A stretch of 64,000 nt of DNA from JAJDXW01 sp965202895 (GTDB lineage Bacteria > Pseudomonadota > Gammaproteobacteria > HK1), in NCBI GenBank assembly GCA_965202895.1, contig OZ241901.1:806001-870000 (forward strand), read 5' to 3'. Under the pieces are notes generated by a model that was given only the letters and a program-made list of their open reading frames with translations, made no database searches and was not told the origin of the DNA. This document shows positions 57,322 through 64,000 of the stretch, piece after piece; the first letter of the stretch is position 1, and every line of letters starts with the position of its first letter. The position numbers were made by a program, and so were the translations under genes.

Positions 57322-58826
57322 TGTTAGGAGCACGTAGTCTGTCCGGTGTAGTAGCACGTGATCTGTCCGGTCAGATGGGCGCCGAGGAGGTGCCCTATGA
57401 CCCGGACGCAAGTGCTACAGGAGATCCGACGGATGAGGTTCGAGGAAGCCTACGGAGGCTGGCAGTCGCGTCGTCTGACGCAGGAGGAGGCGGCTCGGCT
57501 GTTGGGGGTGTGCGATCGCACGTTCCGGCGCTACGTGGACCGCTACGAGGACGAGGGGCTGGACGGGCTCGCGGACAAGCGCTTGGCGCAGGTCTCGGCG
57601 CGCCGTGCTCCGGTCGATGAGGTGGTGCGCACCGAGACGCTGTACCGGGAGCACTACGAGGGGTGGAACGTGCGGCATTTCTACCGCTTCTACCGCCGCG
57701 AGCACCAGGGCACGCGCAGCTACACGTGGGTGAAGAACACCCTTCAAGGGGCCGGGCTGGTGGCGAAGGCTGCGGGCCGGGGCAAACACCGGCGCCGGCG
57801 CGAGCGCGCGCCGGTGGCGGGGATGATGCTCCACCAGGACGGCTCCACCCATGAGTGGGTCCCGGGCCAGCATTGGGACCTCATCGTGACCCTCGACGAC
57901 GCGACCTCCGAGCACTACTCGATGTTCTTCGTCGAGGAGGAGGGAACCGCATCGAGCTTCCAGGCGATGGCCGAGGTCATCGAGACCCACGGCCTGCCGT
58001 CAAGCCTGTACACCGACCGGGGCTCACACTACTGGATCACCCCCGAAGCCGGCGGCAAGGTCGACCGCCTGCATCGCACCCAGTTCGGGCGCGCCATGCA
58101 CCAGCTCGGCGTGGAGATGATCCCCGCGTACTCCCCGCAAGCGCGTGGACGATGCGAGCGGATGTTCGCGACCCACCAGGAGCGCCTGCCCAAGGAGCTC
58201 GCCGCTCGGGGCATCCACACGATGCAACAGGCGAACCGGTATCTTGCCGAGCACTACCGGGCGGCGTTCAACGAAGAGTTCACCGTGCCCGCCGCCGAGC
58301 CTGGCACGGCGTTCGTGCCCTTCGTCGGCCCGGCCCTGACGGACGTGCTGTGCGAACACCACGAACGCACCGTCGGGCGAGACCACTGCGTGAGCTTCCA
58401 AGGCAAGCGGCTCCAGATCCCCGCCCAAGCGCACCGTCGCCACTTCATCAAGGCGCGGGTGCGGGTGCATCGCTACCCGGACGGTCGCATGGCGGTGTTC
58501 CACGGGCCGCGCCGGCTCGCCGACTACGAACCCGATGGGGCCTTGGTCGGAGAGCCGCACCGGGCCGGGGACGGCCGGCGCGCCCGAGCGGGCATGGCTC
58601 GCTGAGCGCCGCGGGCAGTCCTGTGGATTTGTGGACGAGTCCTGCGGACCGGCGCGAGCCCTTCGGGCCGTGTGGACAAGACCCCGGACAACGCTCGCGC
58701 GTTGCCCGCCGCCTTGTCCACACTCTCGCGCCTCTCGCCCACAAGCTCCACAGGACCCACAACCAGTCCGAGGGAACCGGACAACCCTTGTGCTACAAAA
58801 CCGGACAGGTCTATTTGTTGCCAACA
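57322..58826. mobile_element. IS1202-like insertion sequence, about 1.5 kb
   Basis: The element is bounded by the 17-bp direct repeats and starts tgttag while ending ccaaca (terminal TGTT on both strands). The outer ~40 bp are imperfect inverted repeats, sharing ctgtccggt and gtagcac blocks. A second copy of the agcac-ctgtccggt block lies just inside the left end, at about 57350-57373. A single transposase gene fills the middle. The IS lies between modA and modB and is opposite to them in orientation. Complete ends and an intact transposase suggest recent activity. Confidence 0.85.
57397..58605 (+). CDS. IS1202/ISNCY-like transposase
   Basis: The 402-residue protein has an N-terminal helix-turn-helix (TQEEAARLLGVCDRTFRRYV), a linker, and a DDE (RNase H-like) core: MLHQDGSTHEWVPGQHWDLI containing the first Asp, SLYTDRGSHYWITPEAGGKV with the second, and SPQARGRCERMFATHQERLP with the Glu. 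The C-terminal region is basic. The DG(S/T)xHxW and TDRGSHYW motifs are typical of ISNCY/IS1202-group transposases and IS481-like relatives. It appears intact. After its stop ~220 bp remain to the right end of the element. Confidence 0.9.
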   Translation: MTRTQVLQEIRRMRFEEAYGGWQSRRLTQEEAARLLGVCDRTFRRYVDRYEDEGLDGLADKRLAQVSARRAPVDEVVRTETLYREHYEGWNVRHFYRFYRREHQGTRSYTWVKNTLQGAGLVAKAAGRGKHRRRRERAPVAGMMLHQDGSTHEWVPGQHWDLIVTLDDATSEHYSMFFVEEEGTASSFQAMAEVIETHGLPSSLYTDRGSHYWITPEAGGKVDRLHRTQFGRAMHQLGVEMIPAYSPQARGRCERMFATHQERLPKELAARGIHTMQQANRYLAEHYRAAFNEEFTVPAAEPGTAFVPFVGPALTDVLCEHHERTVGRDHCVSFQGKRLQIPAQAHRRHFIKARVRVHRYPDGRMAVFHGPRRLADYEPDGALVGEPHRAGDGRRARAGMAR

Positions 58827-58843
58827 CGTTTCGCAGGTGGGGA
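58827..58843. repeat. right 17-bp direct repeat flanking the IS element
   Basis: This copy of cgtttcgcaggtgggga abuts the right inverted repeat (ccaaca). Together with the left copy it brackets the element. The ~270 bp from here to modA (58844-59112) carry no gene that I can support. Confidence 0.8.
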
Positions 58844-59112
58844 CCGGCAGGCTGGGCGGCGCGATGGCCCCGGACGCGGACGCCCCTCGGGGCGGCTCCG
58901 GGGTCTCCCCTCCCAACCGCTCGATCTTCGGCTCCGGGGACGGTCGCCGCATCCCGATCCGCTCCGCATGAGCCGTCGGACCGCACGTCCGGCCTCGATT
59001 CCCCCGGAACCGTCTTCCGGAAAGACGGGGGAAGGGCCGGAGCGCGTCCGACGCCCGTCCCGGATGACGCCCGTCCCGGATGCGGAATGAAACGATCCCG
59101 CCCGCCTGCCCG

Positions 59113-59928
59113 TCAATCCGCGGGGGCGGAGTACCCGAAGCCCTCGATACGGGCGAGGATATCGGGTTCGGCGAGAAAGTCGAGGAGGGCGAAGGCGGCG
59201 GCGTTCCCCGCGGCGCGCTCGAGGAGCACCATGTCCTGCCGGATCGGACCGTGCAGACCGGCGGGGACGATCCAGACACTCCCCTCCCGCCCCTCCGGGC
59301 GGGCGGCGAGCTGGGACTTCGCGATGAACCCCATCGCCGCGTTGCCGGTGCCGATGAACTGGAAGACCTGGCCGACGTTGATCCCGCGGACGAGCCGGTC
59401 CTGGAAGGGCTCCCAGAAGCCGAGCCGCTCCAGGGTCTCCTGGGAGGCGACGCCGTAGGGGGCGACCTCGGGGTTGGCGAGCGCGATCTTTCCATCCCCG
59501 AGGGTCGCGAGGGCTTCCTTCCCGCCCGCGTCGACCCGCCCCGGGTCGGCGCTCCAGAGCACGATCCGGCCGAGAGCGTAGGTGCGCCGGGTCCCGGGGA
59601 GGGTGAGCCCGGCCGCCTCCAGGCGCTCCGGACGGGCGGCGTCGGCGGAGAGAAAGACGTCGTAGGGCGCGCCGTTCGTGATCTGGGCGAAGATCTGGCC
59701 CGTCGAGCCCGAGCTGATGCGGAGCGAATGGCCGGTGCGAGCCGCGAACTCGCCGGCGAGCGACCGGAGGGGCAGCAGGAAGTTGGTGGCGACCGCGACC
59801 GTCGCCTCGGCCTCGGCCTTGGCGGCGGCAGCGGCGCTCGGCGGCGGGGGCCCGGCGAGGCCGGCCGCCAGAGCGCCTCCGAGGACCAGGGCGGGGTGCA
59901 GGAGGCGCCGCCCCGCCGCCCGCGTCAT
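59113..59928 (-). CDS. modA: molybdate ABC transporter substrate-binding protein ModA
   Basis: The 271-residue precursor has a Sec signal (TRAAGRRLLHPALVLGGALA, then Ala-rich). The mature part has VATNFLLPLRSLAGEFAART, the SSGSTGQIFAQITNGAPYDV oxyanion-site segment, FLSADAARPERLEAAG and AMGFIAKSQLA, as in ModA. It starts in an ATGA overlap with the upstream GST gene, so molybdate uptake is translationally coupled to that gene. The IS1202-like element separates it from modB. Confidence 0.92.
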   Translation of the reverse strand: MTRAAGRRLLHPALVLGGALAAGLAGPPPPSAAAAAKAEAEATVAVATNFLLPLRSLAGEFAARTGHSLRISSGSTGQIFAQITNGAPYDVFLSADAARPERLEAAGLTLPGTRRTYALGRIVLWSADPGRVDAGGKEALATLGDGKIALANPEVAPYGVASQETLERLGFWEPFQDRLVRGINVGQVFQFIGTGNAAMGFIAKSQLAARPEGREGSVWIVPAGLHGPIRQDMVLLERAAGNAAAFALLDFLAEPDILARIEGFGYSAPAD

Positions 59929-60554
59929 GCGCTCGCGCTCGGGCGGGCGCTCACCGCCTCGTGCCAGCGGCGCACGTGGCCGCACGCCTCGGGGGTCTCC
60001 GCCTTCAGCCGGTGGATGAAGTCCACGGCCACGAGGGCGGTGACGTCGGCGGCCGTGTAGCGTGCGCCGGTGACGAACTCGCGCCCGTCGAGCTGGGCGT
60101 CCAGCGTCTCGAAGAAGCGCCCCACCCGCATCCGGCCGCGCTCCGCGAGCTCGGGGATCTGGGCGACCGGGTCGGGCCCCGGAAGCGCGTGGTCCTTCAT
60201 GCCGCGGGCGGTGTTGCGGAACATCTCGGCCGCCGCCTGGAAGCCCTCGATCTCGATGCGGTGGTCCCACATCGCGACCACCCCCTGCTCCGCGGGGCTG
60301 CTCCCCATGAGGGGCGGCTCCGGGTGCGCGGCTTCGAGGTAGCGGCACACCGCGACCGACTCGTAGATGCAGGTCCCGTCGTCGAGCTCGAGGACCGGAA
60401 CCGTACAGGTCGGGTTGACGGCCCGGAATGCCTCCCCGAAGTGCTCGCCGGAGCGGAGGTCCACCTGCACGGCGGGAAGCTCGATGCCCTTTTCGGCGGC
60501 GAAGATGCGCACCCGGCGGGGGCTCGGGGCGGTGGCGCAGTCGTAGAACTTCAT
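59925..60554 (-). CDS. glutathione S-transferase
   Basis: This 209-residue protein has the N-terminal thioredoxin-like motif KFYDCATAPSPRRVRIFAAE, NPTCTVPVLELDDGTCIYES (cis-Pro region and the ES element) and a helical C-domain including RYTAADVTALVAVDFIHRLK. The length and motifs fit the bacterial GST family (beta/zeta-like). It overlaps modA by 4 bp and is the first gene of this leftward group. Whether it has anything to do with molybdate is unclear. Confidence 0.9.
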   Translation of the reverse strand: MKFYDCATAPSPRRVRIFAAEKGIELPAVQVDLRSGEHFGEAFRAVNPTCTVPVLELDDGTCIYESVAVCRYLEAAHPEPPLMGSSPAEQGVVAMWDHRIEIEGFQAAAEMFRNTARGMKDHALPGPDPVAQIPELAERGRMRVGRFFETLDAQLDGREFVTGARYTAADVTALVAVDFIHRLKAETPEACGHVRRWHEAVSARPSASA

Positions 60555-61120
60555 CGGGGACTCCTTGGGGGGGCGGCGAACGGAAACCGGCCGCGGACCG
60601 GGGACCGGACCCGGCCCCGCCGATGCCGGCATGGGCCGGGCCAAGCCGCCTAAATTACCATGCCCGCCCTGCTGCCCGCCCGGCCGAGGACCGTCCAGTG
60701 AGACATGCGCCTGAACGAGGGCGAGAGGGCGGAGCGGACGGTTCCGACGGATGGCGAGCCGGTAGACGTATGCGCCCGCCTCCGCCTCCCGACGGAGAGC
60801 GGCTTCCCCACGAGTCCCGCTCGTCCCGCGCGGCGGCGTGGCGCCGCCCGCGCCGAGGGCGGGCCGCCCCCGCCGGCCTTCTTCGCCATACCCCGGAGCG
60901 CAGAAGCCGCCGCCGCGGGGGCGCTCGCGGTTCTGCGCACCGCCCGTTCCTCCCGGAAAGGACTCCCGGTCGTGCGCCGGGCAGCGGCGGCGCCGCGCGG
61001 GGTTCGGGGCGCGCCCCCGGCGGCGCCGGCCGGAGGTCTCGGGCGCGTCGGGCGGACGGCGGCCCGGACCGCCCCGCGCGCCCCTCCGTACTTCCCGTCC
61101 CGGCGCGGCGCAGCACGGGC
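60555..61120. other. 566-bp gap without a recognised gene
   Basis: The region between the GST start and the MFS remnant is extremely GC-rich, with long open frames on several strands that look like shadows (Arg/Pro/Ala-rich, no family motif). I see no promoter, terminator or RNA that I can support. Confidence 0.4.
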
Positions 61121-61890
61121 TCAGCGCGGCGAGGCGGCGCGGCCCCGGCGGAACAGCATCCGAAGGCCGGTGTAGAGGGCGGGGAGGGCGGCGGCGGCGA
61201 ACCCCGGGGCATAGCTGCCGGTCGCCTCCAGGATCGCTCCATAGAGGAGCGGGTACACCATGATGCCGGTGCTCGTGAAGAGGAGCACGCCCCCCGTCAT
61301 CGCCCCGATCCGGTCGACGGGCGAGAGGCGCGCGATCTCGGCGAGCAGCACCCCGTGCCAGCTGATCGCGGTGCCGGCGTAGACCACCGCGACCGCGGCG
61401 ACGGCGACGATGGGCCAGCCGGGACCGAAGCAGGCGGTGGCGATGCCCGCTGCCGACATCACCACCGCGAGCCAGCCGAGCAGGGCGCGCGCGTTGACGA
61501 ACCGGCTCGCGATCCATCCCCAGAGGATCCGCGCCCCGACGGCGGCCGCGTTTCCGGCCGCGAACACCCACCCCGCCGTCTCCGGCGGGTACCCGAGCCC
61601 GTCCGCGAGGAACGCGAAGAGGAACGCCCCGTAGATGGCCTGGAGGCCCACCCACGACACCGAGCAGAGGGCGAGCTCGCGGAGCCTTGGATGGACCAGC
61701 ACCGCCCGCACGGTGTGGACCACCGCCCGCATCGAGATCCGGTGCGAACGGACCCGGTACTGGTCGAACTCCGTGCGGAGGGGCTGGAGCACGAAGGCGC
61801 GAGGGAGCGGGCACGAGGACGCCCGCGAGCATCCCGAGGGCTGCGTCGTCGCCGATCGCCTCCTGGCCCCGGACACCCTCGCGGAGCCCC
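61121..61890 (-). pseudogene. MFS transporter remnant (C-terminal half, truncated and frameshifted)
   Basis: The intact part is ~220 residues from the middle loop of a major facilitator (VLQPLRTEFDQYRVRSHR) through six hydrophobic segments, e.g. LALCSVSWVGLQAIYGAFLF, GWVFAAGNAAAVGARILWGW and ISWHGVLLAEIARLSPVDRI, ending at 61121. Upstream (near 61800-61815) the frame must shift to continue the preceding membrane-like sequence (AIGDDAALGMLAGVLV), and no N-terminal six-helix half follows because the divergent TauD-like gene begins at 61955. It is therefore a decayed, truncated transporter. GTG 61792 could still start a short product. Confidence 0.65.
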
Positions 61891-61954
61891 GGCGGGTGAC
61901 GGACGAGGCGCCGGCGGCGTCCGCCGCCGCAGCGGACCGATCGGGCCGGCGGTC

Positions 61955-62920
61955 ATGATCCGCGAGCCGGTCACCGGGCCGCGGGCCTGGACCCGGAGCA
62001 CCCTCCGGGAGGAAGACTGGCGCATCCCGATGCCCGCGGAGTGCGCGGCGGAGATCGACGCCCTCGCCCGCACCCTCGAGCGGGATCCGATCCCCACCTT
62101 CCTGCTCGACGCGGCCGACTACGAGCTCGACGCCTGCCGCTCTCTCATGCGCGAAGTGCGCCGCCGCCTCGACGACGGGCCGGGGGTGGTGGTGATCGAC
62201 CGCGTGTCGGACGAGGCGCTGTCGGACCGCCCGCGCATCGAGGGGGTGTTCTGGCTTCTCGCGGCGATGGTGGGACGCCCGGTCGTCCAGACCCGGGACG
62301 GCGAGGCGATGGTCGAGGTCACCGACACCGGGGTCGCGAAACGGATCGGGGTGCGGGGCTTTCGCACCAACGTCGCCCAGCCGCCCCACGTCGACAACTC
62401 CTTCAACCACACCCCGCCCGACCACGTGAGCCTGCTCTGCCTCCGACCGGCCCGCGAGGGCGGGGCGAGCCGTTTCGTGAGCTTCTATTCCGTCCACAAC
62501 GTCCTGCTCGCGGAGCACCCGGAGCGGCTGGAACGCCTCTACCGCCCGTTCCACCAGGACCGCCAGGGCGACTTCTGGCCGGACGAGCCGCAGACGGTGT
62601 TCTTCCCGGTGTTCCAGCTCGGGCCGAATCGGGACCTCCACTGCCGCTACACCCACTTCACCATCCCGGCCGGCTACGAGACGGCGGGGGTGGAGATGGA
62701 CGAGGAGACCCGCCTCGCCTTCGAGACGATGACCCGGGTGGTGGAGGACCCCGCGCTCTGCTGCGAGTTCACCCTCCAGCCGGGCGAGCTCCAGTTCGTG
62801 AACAACCGGTGGTGCGGCCACGGGCGGGCGTCCTACACCGACGACCCGGACCCCGCGCGAAAGCGCCTGATGCTGAGGCTCTGGCACCGCGACGGCGGCG
62901 CGCGCCGCTACCGCGGCTGA
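61955..62920 (+). CDS. TauD/TfdA-family (Fe/2-oxoglutarate-type) dioxygenase
   Basis: This 321-residue protein has the metal-binding HxD in PPHVDNSFNHTPPDHVSLLC (His145, Asp147), the distal His in NNRWCGHGRASYTDDPDPAR (about His289) and the following Arg-rich segment that would bind 2-oxoglutarate. It lacks an obvious taurine- or carnitine-specific signature. The substrate is unknown. It starts only ~60 bp from the decayed MFS gene on the other strand, so a former uptake-plus-oxidation pair is possible. Confidence 0.85.
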   Translation: MIREPVTGPRAWTRSTLREEDWRIPMPAECAAEIDALARTLERDPIPTFLLDAADYELDACRSLMREVRRRLDDGPGVVVIDRVSDEALSDRPRIEGVFWLLAAMVGRPVVQTRDGEAMVEVTDTGVAKRIGVRGFRTNVAQPPHVDNSFNHTPPDHVSLLCLRPAREGGASRFVSFYSVHNVLLAEHPERLERLYRPFHQDRQGDFWPDEPQTVFFPVFQLGPNRDLHCRYTHFTIPAGYETAGVEMDEETRLAFETMTRVVEDPALCCEFTLQPGELQFVNNRWCGHGRASYTDDPDPARKRLMLRLWHRDGGARRYRG

Positions 62921-63010
62921 TCCGCGCCACGCCGCCGGTTCGCGAGGGAGGTTCGCCCGAGGACCCCGCCGGGGGGCGTCCGTCCCCGGCGGGCGGCACC
63001 GGGCGGTTCC

Positions 63011-64000
63011 TCAGCGGGCGCGGAAGTGCCGGCCGATGAGCTGACGGTGGACCTGGTTGGTCCCCTCCCAGATCTGGGTGATCTTCGCGTCCCGCATCAA
63101 CCGCTCCACCCGGTAGTCCTTGATATAGCCGTAGCCGCCGTGCATCTGCACCGCCTCGGTCGTCATCCGCATCGCGAGGTCGGAGGCGCGAAGCTTCGCG
63201 ATCGAAGCCTCGATCGCGTAGTCGCCCGCGCCCGAGTCGCTCTCGACGAGCCTCGCCACGTAGTCGAGCCACGCCTCGCACAGGGCGAGCTCCGAAGCGA
63301 GGTCCGCGAGGAGGAACTGGTTGCCCTGGAAGTCGATGATCGCGCGCCCCGACTGGCGGCGCTCGTTCATCCAGCCCACCATGTCGTCGAAGGCGGCGCG
63401 CGCGATGCCGAGGGCGTGGGCCGCGATCGAGGGGCGCGACTTGTTGAGCGACGCGAGGAGGATCCGGAGCCCGTCGCCGGAGCCGCCGAGGAGGTTCGCC
63501 CGCGGGACCCGGCAGTCCTCGAAACGCAGGGTGACGGTGGACGAGGCCCGCATCCCCATCTTGTCCTCGCGGCCGGCGACGGTGAGCCCGGGCGACCCGC
63601 GCTCGACGACGAGGGCGGTGATCGCGCCCCGCGGATCGTCGATCTCCGACCACTTGCCGAAGACGAGGAGGAGCTCCGCGACGTCGCCGTTGCTGATGAA
63701 CGTCTTCTCCCCGGTGATCGCGATCTCGTCCCCCGCGGGAACGAAGCGGGTTCGCATCGCGGTCGCGTCGGACCCGGCGGCCGGCTCGGTGATGACGAGC
63801 GCCCCGAGGCCGCCGCGCGCGATCCGGGGGAGGAGACGGGCCTTCTGCTCCGCCGACCCGAAGTCGATGAGCGGCTTCATGGCGTGGAAGGTGGTGGCGT
63901 AGATGATGCCGGTCGAGGAGCACGCCCGGGTGAGGAGCTTCACGCAGTCGAGGTAGACGCCGAAGGGGAGGAGGGCGCCTTCCCAGGCGTCGGGGACGAA
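63011..64000 (-). CDS. acyl-CoA dehydrogenase (partial, N-terminal end off the window)
   Basis: The gene runs off the right edge; 329 codons are visible, in frame to the last base. Acyl-CoA dehydrogenase motifs are ALVITEPAAGSDATAMRTRF (FAD/substrate loop), GEKTFISNGDVAELLLVFGK and, C-terminally, AVQMHGGYGYIKDYRVERLM, then RDAKITQIWEGTNQVHRQLI. The family's catalytic Glu lies in the region ahead of the GTNQVHR motif (IWEGT). It is FAD-dependent and oxidises an acyl-CoA; the chain length is not predictable. Confidence 0.93.
   Translation of the reverse strand, partial: FVPDAWEGALLPFGVYLDCVKLLTRACSSTGIIYATTFHAMKPLIDFGSAEQKARLLPRIARGGLGALVITEPAAGSDATAMRTRFVPAGDEIAITGEKTFISNGDVAELLLVFGKWSEIDDPRGAITALVVERGSPGLTVAGREDKMGMRASSTVTLRFEDCRVPRANLLGGSGDGLRILLASLNKSRPSIAAHALGIARAAFDDMVGWMNERRQSGRAIIDFQGNQFLLADLASELALCEAWLDYVARLVESDSGAGDYAIEASIAKLRASDLAMRMTTEAVQMHGGYGYIKDYRVERLMRDAKITQIWEGTNQVHRQLIGRHFRAR

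Noticed and set aside
60428..61954. Very long rightward open frame running from the GST region into the TauD-like gene
   Set aside because: The part before ATG 61955 is antisense to the GST and MFS remnant and is Arg/Pro/Gly-rich with no family motif; the dioxygenase similarity starts at 61955.

Overview
The window is very GC-rich and densely coded, with short gaps, many 4-bp ATGA/GTGA stop-start overlaps and frequent GTG starts. The mix of genes (two liv-type ABC uptake operons, CaiB/BaiF CoA-transferases, a cobalt-type nitrile hydratase/thiocyanate hydrolase-like cluster, an H-NS family protein with the KYRNPxNPxxTWxGxGRxPxW signature, modABC, GFA and TauD proteins) suggests a metabolically versatile proteobacterium, most likely alphaproteobacterial. 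The sequence alone does not fix genus or family.

Layout. 0-3.6 kb: the tail of an FtsX-like permease, a Uma2 protein, a small Cys-rich conserved protein and a polysaccharide deacetylase. 3.9-6.3 kb: a tight three-gene operon of two unknown proteins and an MBL-fold hydrolase. 6.6-11.3 kb: a RutE-like nitroreductase, a GST-like protein, a double-GFA protein, an isochorismatase-family amidohydrolase and a low-complexity protein. 11.5-15.1 kb: a 2-oxoacid dehydrogenase E1 alpha/beta pair, an HpcH/HpaI aldolase and an exported His-rich protein. 15.2-23.4 kb: two complete branched-chain-amino-acid-type ABC translocators (livFGMH twice) served by one visible substrate-binding protein. 23.7-30.2 kb: a double CaiB CoA-transferase, a split-beta nitrile hydratase/thiocyanate hydrolase-like operon, an H-NS protein and a TGS-domain GTPase. 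30.6-36.5 kb: an M20 peptidase, DUF169, pterin dehydratase, FAH-family, CoA-transferase, a small membrane protein and a cupin-like protein. 36.5-41.1 kb: a DNA methyltransferase with a short, apparently truncated partner, an enolase-superfamily enzyme and a gamma-glutamyltransferase.

41.3-55.1 kb looks like a defence/accessory island: a DUF234-type AAA ATPase preceded by a triple 15-bp repeat, a type III restriction-modification pair, a decayed gene-poor stretch, and then a five-gene operon of distinctly lower GC. That operon encodes, in order, a SIS-isomerase/HAD-phosphatase fusion, a phosphoribosyltransferase-like protein, an ORC/CDC6-like AAA+ ATPase, a protein I do not recognise, and a PfkB-type sugar/nucleoside kinase carrying two CxxC motifs. 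This looks like a metabolite-making module joined to an NTP-dependent sensor, and it is the best candidate in the window for an undescribed conflict or stress system.

55.3-64 kb: a molybdate uptake operon in which an IS1202-like element (about 1.5 kb, imperfect TGTT-ended inverted repeats, 17-bp perfect flanking direct repeats) sits between modA and modB. It is followed by a GST coupled to modA, a decayed MFS transporter remnant, a TauD-like dioxygenase and an acyl-CoA dehydrogenase running off the right edge. I saw no rRNA, tRNA or CRISPR array.
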